From: CAWCON01 sp963797185
GTDB taxonomy: Bacteria; Patescibacteriota; Saccharimonadia; Saccharimonadales; UBA4665
Reading direction: 5' to 3'
Assembly (NCBI GenBank): GCA_963797185.1
Contig: CAWCON010000003.1
Coordinates: 1-64,000, forward strand
DNA length: 64,000 bases
Both the position numbers and the translations under genes were made by a program. Shown here one piece after another: positions 61,801 through 64,000 of the stretch (positions are counted from its first letter, which is position 1; every line of letters starts with the position of its first letter). The notes beneath the pieces are model-generated. The model was not told the DNA's origin. It did not search any database and saw only the letters and a list, made by a program, of their open reading frames with translations.

Positions 61801-64000
61801 TGTGTACGTTAGTGGCAGATATGCATATGTAATTTCGGGTACTGGTAGCGGCAACAGCGACCTAGTTATTTACGACATCTCGAACCCCGGTACGCCGGTC
61901 TATTCTGGAGAAACTACTACTAATCTAAATGTCCCATACTCTGTCTATGTTCAGGGACGTTACGCGTATGTAGCTAGCTCCGCTAATAGCGAGCTGGTTA
62001 CATACGACGTCTCCAACCCCACCGACCCATTCTCTGTTGGTGAGGTTAGTTCTGGTCTGAGCAGCCCTCGATCTCTCTTTGTCCAAGGAAGATATGCCTA
62101 TGTAGCTAGCTATAGCAGTGGTCAATTGGTAACCTTTGATCTCGGCGGTGCCTATGTTCAACAACTCCAGGCTGGTGGGACCGAAACAGGCACCTTAACG
62201 GTAGATACAAACGCCACTGTTAATGGCGATCAAAGTATTGCTGGTGGTTTGACGGTTGGTGGTAATGCGGAAATATCCGGCAACCTGGGTGTCTCCGGGC
62301 AAACTCTCTTACAGAATCTCAGTAACAGTACTACTTCATTCCAGGTTGGTAATGCCTCTGGTCTAGGTCTCCTTAATACTGATACGACTGATGGTAGGGT
62401 GGGTATTGGTTCTCTTACTACTCCGACTGGTGTGACGGCTACTTTAGCTAGTGGTGGTTCGCTTGCAACAGGCAGCACCTATTACTTTAGGGTTAGTGCT
62501 ATTGATGGCAGTAGTGGGGAAACGGCTGCTTCAGCCGAGGCAACGGGTAGTGCTGCTACTAGCTCGGGCAATCAAGAATATAATGTTGCTTGGACTGCTG
62601 TTCCTGGTGCAGCTAGCTACCGCATCTACTACACAACTACTGCCGGCACTGAAGCGAATTACTTTACCAGTACTACAAACAGCTACACTCTCTCAACAAC
62701 TACCGGAAACACTGCTGGATCACCGCTTAGCTACTCATACGCCTATGCCGACAGACTATCTTCTACTAGCAATATTTTTCAAACTCTCACCAACTCCACT
62801 ACTGCCCTGCAGGTACAAACAAGTTCTGGTTCTGCTGTTCTTACCACCGACACCACTAATAGTAGGGTAGGAGTAGATGTTACATACGCGACCATGACTA
62901 GCCCATCAGGGCTGTCCGTTAATGCAGCTACTAGTGGTGGTAGCTTAACCGCTTCCTCTACTTACCGTTACGAGGTAACCGCCCTAGACAGTGCAGGTGG
63001 GGAAACAACTGTCAGTAATGAAGCCACTGGCACCACAGGGTCGAGTACACTAACTCTCCCTGTTACATGGACAGCCGTGAGTGGAGCTTCGGGCTATAAA
63101 GTCTACCGTACTGCTGCAAGTGGAGGGAGTGGTTCTGAGGTTTACCTTACCACTGTACTTACAAATAGCTTCACTGACTCGGGACAATTTACTGCCGGTA
63201 CGGCTACACCGCCAACAGCCACTACAGCCTACATATCTACTAATGCAAGTAGTGCTAAACTTCAACTGTCTGTTGGTGGTAATGGCACTCCAACTGGACA
63301 GCTGTATGTGAGCGGCACCGTACCGAGTGGTCCTGTTTCATCAATCAGCACTGGTACTAACCCCTTTGATGTCTATACCCAAGGTAATTACGCATACGTT
63401 GTTAGTAAAACTGCTAACGATCTCCAGATTTACGACATTAGTAACCCAGTAGATCCGTACCTTGAGTCAACGATATCGACTGGCGCTAGTACTGGTCCTG
63501 AATCAGTGTATGTCCAGGGTAGATATGCTTACGTTACCAACAATACCACCAGCACATTTGAAGTTTTTGATATCAGCAATCCAGCCACTCCCGTTAGTAT
63601 AGCGACGGTATCAACAGGATCGAGTAGTGGACCGGAAGATGTTGTAGTTTCTGGTCGTTACGCCTACGTAGTCAATGATTCGACTAACGTTCTCGTTGTC
63701 TTCGATGTCTCTAATCCTGCTAATCCTGTAATAGTGAACGGCAGTGGTACAGCTACCGGTACAGCACCACAGGGTATATTTATCAGCTCACATTACGCTT
63801 ATATTGTTAACCATACGTCGGGGACATTACAGGTTTTTGATATCAGTAATCCAGCTAGTCCGGTCAATCTTAGTACATGGACGACGAGTAGTGGTCCTGA
63901 CTATGTTTATGTCGCTGGTAGATATGCTTACGTAGTCACGCATGCAGGTGATACGCTACAAATCTTTGATGTAAGTAACCCAGCTGCCACAACGAATGCG
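58865..64000 (+). CDS. Giant surface protein with LVIVD-type repeats (runs off right edge)
   Basis: The frame is open for 1712 codons to the edge; an in-frame ATG at 58826 could add 13 residues. A basic start and one membrane segment (about 10-32, VLLLYVLKPLLLGFLGLVIF) form a signal anchor. The N-terminal domain (TINFQARLLTSAGTIVPDGN, about 50-165) is common in CPR surface proteins. A beta-sandwich-like domain (LSVSPASVGDLLVM...VTTWTKV, about 355-545) also ends the protein at 30.3 kb. Fibronectin-like segments carry YKYEITALDSAGGETT and WTAVAGASGYNIYRT. Two arrays of about 42-residue repeats (SVYVQGRYAYV...ELVVFDISNPASP), of the LVIVD type and likely beta-propeller blades, lie at about 795-1095 and 1490-1712. 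Some copies are nearly identical at DNA level. Confidence 0.88.
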   Translation, partial: MSEKTPLKRVLLLYVLKPLLLGFLGLVIFSLVGLLSTRGIANASSNSTINFQARLLTSAGTIVPDGNYNVEFKLYNAATSSGSSQGSCSGDSNCLWVETWTGGNTVRVVNGYLSVQLGSLTAFPSTINWNQNLWLGMNVGGSGGSPTWDGEMTPRIAVTATPYSFTAGELETFNSVSGYSSILQFTPPALGNETITLPDATGTVCLQTSSACGFVTTGGLSGTAFVQGGNSFGTAALLGTNDNNPLNLETDGHTLLSLGTGGSATFGSAGSIAGSLVLNNASNTNTVTINTGATANTYSLTLPVNAPSTGLCLQTSTASSSQLIFASCANTNASITEVNEWDSHGSNTTTLSVSPASVGDLLVMTTQIPTSSDPVTSVSGGGVTTWTKVNVSPSVASVNRVEMWMGTVTTAGSSSITVNYTSNPGTNEIAATEFTAAGVSSNTTWGVDSTGISQNTGSSTTIAYPSLTSEGNAEVYIGYAQSQTTGSAGSTAGFTYKVTGQNNVITYNTPTSANTLYSPSAVEVGGESNAVGAIITAFVSSTAINNSTSLQEANFNVQAASSGSIAGVLQANASGSGDILDLENGSGSKVVTFSSTGQTTLDNSTNSTTAFQVQNSSGANVLDADTSNSRVGVDVTYAPMSSPSGLTLGQTSGGSLTTTATYKYEITALDSAGGETTPSSEVSISLTGSNKTVTLYWTAVAGASGYNIYRTAANGTTGSEVYLTTVLSNYTSGSPYSDTGTITAGAATPPLTTTAYTSSATSNNKLQISVGGNGTPTGQLYVSGTVSATNLGSTSSNLVAPNSVYVSGNYAYITNHTNNELVIDDISNPADPTYIGEIGTNLNVPNDVYVQGRYAYVTSSTNSELVVFDISNPASPTSVGEVGTNLSGPDSVYVQGRYAYVTSSTNSELVVFDISNPASPTYAGELGTNLSSPTSVYVQGRYAYVTSFGNSELVIDNVSNPASPTYAGELGTNLSSPRSVYVSGRYAYVISGTGSGNSDLVIYDISNPGTPVYSGETTTNLNVPYSVYVQGRYAYVASSANSELVTYDVSNPTDPFSVGEVSSGLSSPRSLFVQGRYAYVASYSSGQLVTFDLGGAYVQQLQAGGTETGTLTVDTNATVNGDQSIAGGLTVGGNAEISGNLGVSGQTLLQNLSNSTTSFQVGNASGLGLLNTDTTDGRVGIGSLTTPTGVTATLASGGSLATGSTYYFRVSAIDGSSGETAASAEATGSAATSSGNQEYNVAWTAVPGAASYRIYYTTTAGTEANYFTSTTNSYTLSTTTGNTAGSPLSYSYAYADRLSSTSNIFQTLTNSTTALQVQTSSGSAVLTTDTTNSRVGVDVTYATMTSPSGLSVNAATSGGSLTASSTYRYEVTALDSAGGETTVSNEATGTTGSSTLTLPVTWTAVSGASGYKVYRTAASGGSGSEVYLTTVLTNSFTDSGQFTAGTATPPTATTAYISTNASSAKLQLSVGGNGTPTGQLYVSGTVPSGPVSSISTGTNPFDVYTQGNYAYVVSKTANDLQIYDISNPVDPYLESTISTGASTGPESVYVQGRYAYVTNNTTSTFEVFDISNPATPVSIATVSTGSSSGPEDVVVSGRYAYVVNDSTNVLVVFDVSNPANPVIVNGSGTATGTAPQGIFISSHYAYIVNHTSGTLQVFDISNPASPVNLSTWTTSSGPDYVYVAGRYAYVVTHAGDTLQIFDVSNPAATTNA

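Noticed and set aside
61246..64000. CRISPR-like repeat array
   Set aside because: The repeats are coding, about 126 bp long and in frame; no short repeat-spacer pattern exists.

Overview
The window looks like a chromosomal segment of a Candidatus Saccharibacteria (TM7, Patescibacteria/CPR) genome. The 16S gene has TM7-type signature stretches, such as GCCGCGGTCATAC where most bacteria have GGTAATAC. The proteins are short CPR-style versions: a 592-aa IF-2 and a ThrRS without the TGS domain. Many genes are small and there are long surface-protein genes. The code appears standard, with UGA used as stop. All six tRNAs seen have an encoded CCA end. No CRISPR array, insertion sequence or prophage was seen.

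Layout. 1-4.1 kb: three minus-strand secreted or anchored Ser/Thr/Asn-rich proteins sharing a Gly-Asn-Ala repeat, plus the edge of an unknown gene. 4.2-9.7 kb: tRNA-Thr and tRNA-Gly, small unknown proteins, a membrane GT2 glycosyltransferase, an NrdR paralogue, a membrane-anchored esterase, tRNA-Val. 9.9-18 kb: a T-box-controlled thrS-atl-miaA cluster, a winged-helix protein, an MBL-fold protein, L28, an M50 protease, a 6S-like RNA, tRNA-Pro, a DCoH/RNase H fusion, RNase P RNA and the infC-rpmI-rplT operon with an AUU start. 18.0-19.4 kb: a 1.4-kb hairpin-rich region without genes. 19.4-28.2 kb: membrane and conjugation-type ATPase genes, then gyrB-gyrA. 28.2-36.8 kb: rRNA genes broken into separate units. 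The 16S ends in a terminator, tRNA-Ile/Ala has its own promoter, and a tail-fibre-like gene plus a GH16-like gene lie before 23S-5S. 36.9-50.7 kb: a KGG-type protein, a ROK kinase, S1, IF-2, fmt-def, priA, S21, yqeY, adk, map, ftsA and ftsZ. 50.8-58.3 kb: nrdR, a frameshifted B12-dependent ribonucleotide reductase, a thioredoxin-like protein, T-box-controlled ileS, and L21. 58.8 kb to the right edge: one incomplete surface protein of more than 1700 residues with two LVIVD-type repeat arrays.

Functionally this is mostly translation, replication and cell-division housekeeping, interleaved with cell-surface proteins probably used for contact with a host or substrate. Three regulatory themes stand out: T-box leaders on two aminoacyl-tRNA synthetase genes, NrdR-like dyads at both nrdR-type genes, and many -10 boxes only 6-9 nt before start codons, which suggests frequent leaderless mRNAs. 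Single-base insertions in yqeY, adk and especially nrdJ are either consensus errors or something biologically unusual and need read-level checking.
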